A stretch of DNA of 64,000 nt. It comes from Mya arenaria. Taxonomy: Eukaryota > Mollusca > Bivalvia > Myida > Myidae. Positions 63,001 to 64,000 of the stretch are shown piece after piece (positions within the stretch are counted from its first letter, which is position 1; each line of letters begins with the position of its first letter). The notes below the pieces were generated by a model. It was not told where the DNA came from, searched no databases, and worked only from the letters and a program-made list of their open reading frames with translations. The position numbers and the translations under genes were made by a program. Where the stretch lies: NCBI RefSeq assembly GCF_026914265.1, contig NC_069123.1, positions 35,239,178 to 35,303,177 on the forward strand. The letters run 5' to 3'.

Positions 63001-64000
63001 ACGCATATTTCTAACAACAAACGATTATATTGATATATCAGTTAACAAGATTCCTTTTAGCCAATTTATATTAAAATAATGGAACATAAACTCTGTCTTA
63101 AGTTAAACTTTTAATTGAATAGAGTCATTTTTGGTCCAACTTAAGTATTCTATATTGAAATTGATTGATCAAAATGTTTTAACTCAACCACTTATGGAGA
63201 CAAATGTTCTGCTTATATCTTTTCTTTTATAATGTAAAAACTAGAAATGCTTTTACTCAACTGCGTATGAATAACAACAAATGTTCTACTATATCTTTTC
63301 GGCGTGAGGGGAAATACAAAAACCGTCAAAATGGTGAGAACAAAACCAACAAATACCGCATTAATGTTTTACAGGTCCCCCGCAACTTGGCACACCCTTG
63401 TATTGTCGTTAATTTCACTCCTCCGATTGATGACATTTTGCCGTAATTTGGCATATTCGCTCAAATGTATTTATCACATCCGCTATAGATTATTTGTAAA
63501 CACATGTTCAAGTTTATTTGTGTATATTTTCATCAACATCTTAATAAATTCCATCGTATGCAATGATCCTATGTAACATGCAGAGCCTTTATTAGAACGT
63601 TCTCGTTAAGAAGGCTAAACAGGACACAGAATTTACAAGAAAATCATATTTAATATAAAAGAAATGCATTCTCCTCGTTTTCCATTAACATTTGTAATTG
63701 AACTGACAATTTCAAATACATCTGTACGTTTGAGTTGTAGGGAATGTAACACATTTGCACTTATATGAGAAACCTCGATGAGAATGCAATAATCACCATT
63801 GGGAATTTAGCCGATACAAAGAGGTATGTGTCATGTCGTTACGGAAAAATGGGAGTTTACATAATTGTAAAATACAAAGGCCCTGGTATAAGTTAATAGT
63901 GATACTATCAATAGCATAAGAACTGAATTTGCAATGGATGCAATGTTCAAATGGCAAGTAGGAGGGAATTAAACAAATATTTTAAATGGCAACATTTTAT
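60040..64000. other. Stretch with one weak exon candidate, otherwise empty
   Basis: Very AT-rich. Frames at 61851-62066 and 63204-63576 have no recognisable content. Apart from 61146-61222, no exon, RNA or repeat was recognised. Confidence 0.45.
61146..61222 (+). CDS. Possible terminal coding exon
   Basis: The acceptor GAAGCGTTTTTCAG ends at 61145. The frame reads ALLFLDEVTLSNHIRLYVDK and DEVR to TAA 61220-61222, followed by AATAAA at 61232-61237. Higher GC than its surroundings. No upstream exon was found; it could belong with a gene starting near 49.9 kb, but nothing links them. Confidence 0.28.

Overview
This window looks like AT-rich eukaryotic nuclear DNA, most likely from a bivalve mollusc. 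The evidence is spliced genes with long introns, tRNA-derived SINE heads, decayed LINE reverse transcriptase, a dispersed repeat of a type common in bivalves, and a large load of mini- and microsatellites. No prokaryotic, organellar or rRNA features were seen. The species assignment is an inference from composition and repeat style.

Left part (0-12.8 kb): a 30-bp minisatellite array is followed by a 13-exon plus-strand gene of the DUF6589 type (ZAD-like zinc finger exon, acidic segment, two PHD-like segments, C-terminal DUF6589 end). Exon phases mostly agree, but at least four in-frame stops, two frame breaks and a phase-incompatible splice junction show that this copy is a pseudogene. A tRNA-derived SINE sits in its last intron. 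A decayed RecQ-type helicase fragment lies just downstream on the opposite strand.

Middle (12.8-28.9 kb): two more arrays of the same 30-bp family, then mostly unannotatable DNA. It contains a promoter-like CACGTG/ETS cluster followed by a small spliced ORF, a LINE fragment, an inverted pair of ~250-bp dispersed repeats, a tandem CRE-like site, and a TIR-bearing MITE-like element with long G tracts.

28.9-34.4 kb holds the best intact gene: a secreted, cysteine-rich 191-residue precursor in five coding exons with consistent phases. Its candidate 5' UTR exon lies in a dispersed promoter-like repeat, and a huge (ACT)n microsatellite lies in the 5' intron. I do not recognise the family.

34.4-43 kb holds reverse transcriptase debris, a second SINE, weak candidate exons and a 92-bp tandem repeat that multiplies a splice-acceptor-like motif. 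43.3-49.3 kb is dominated by the 30-bp minisatellite, with a recent 1,965-bp higher-order tandem duplication. 49.3-64 kb is nearly empty: two diverged copies of a ~200-bp repeat, one candidate first exon and one candidate last exon.
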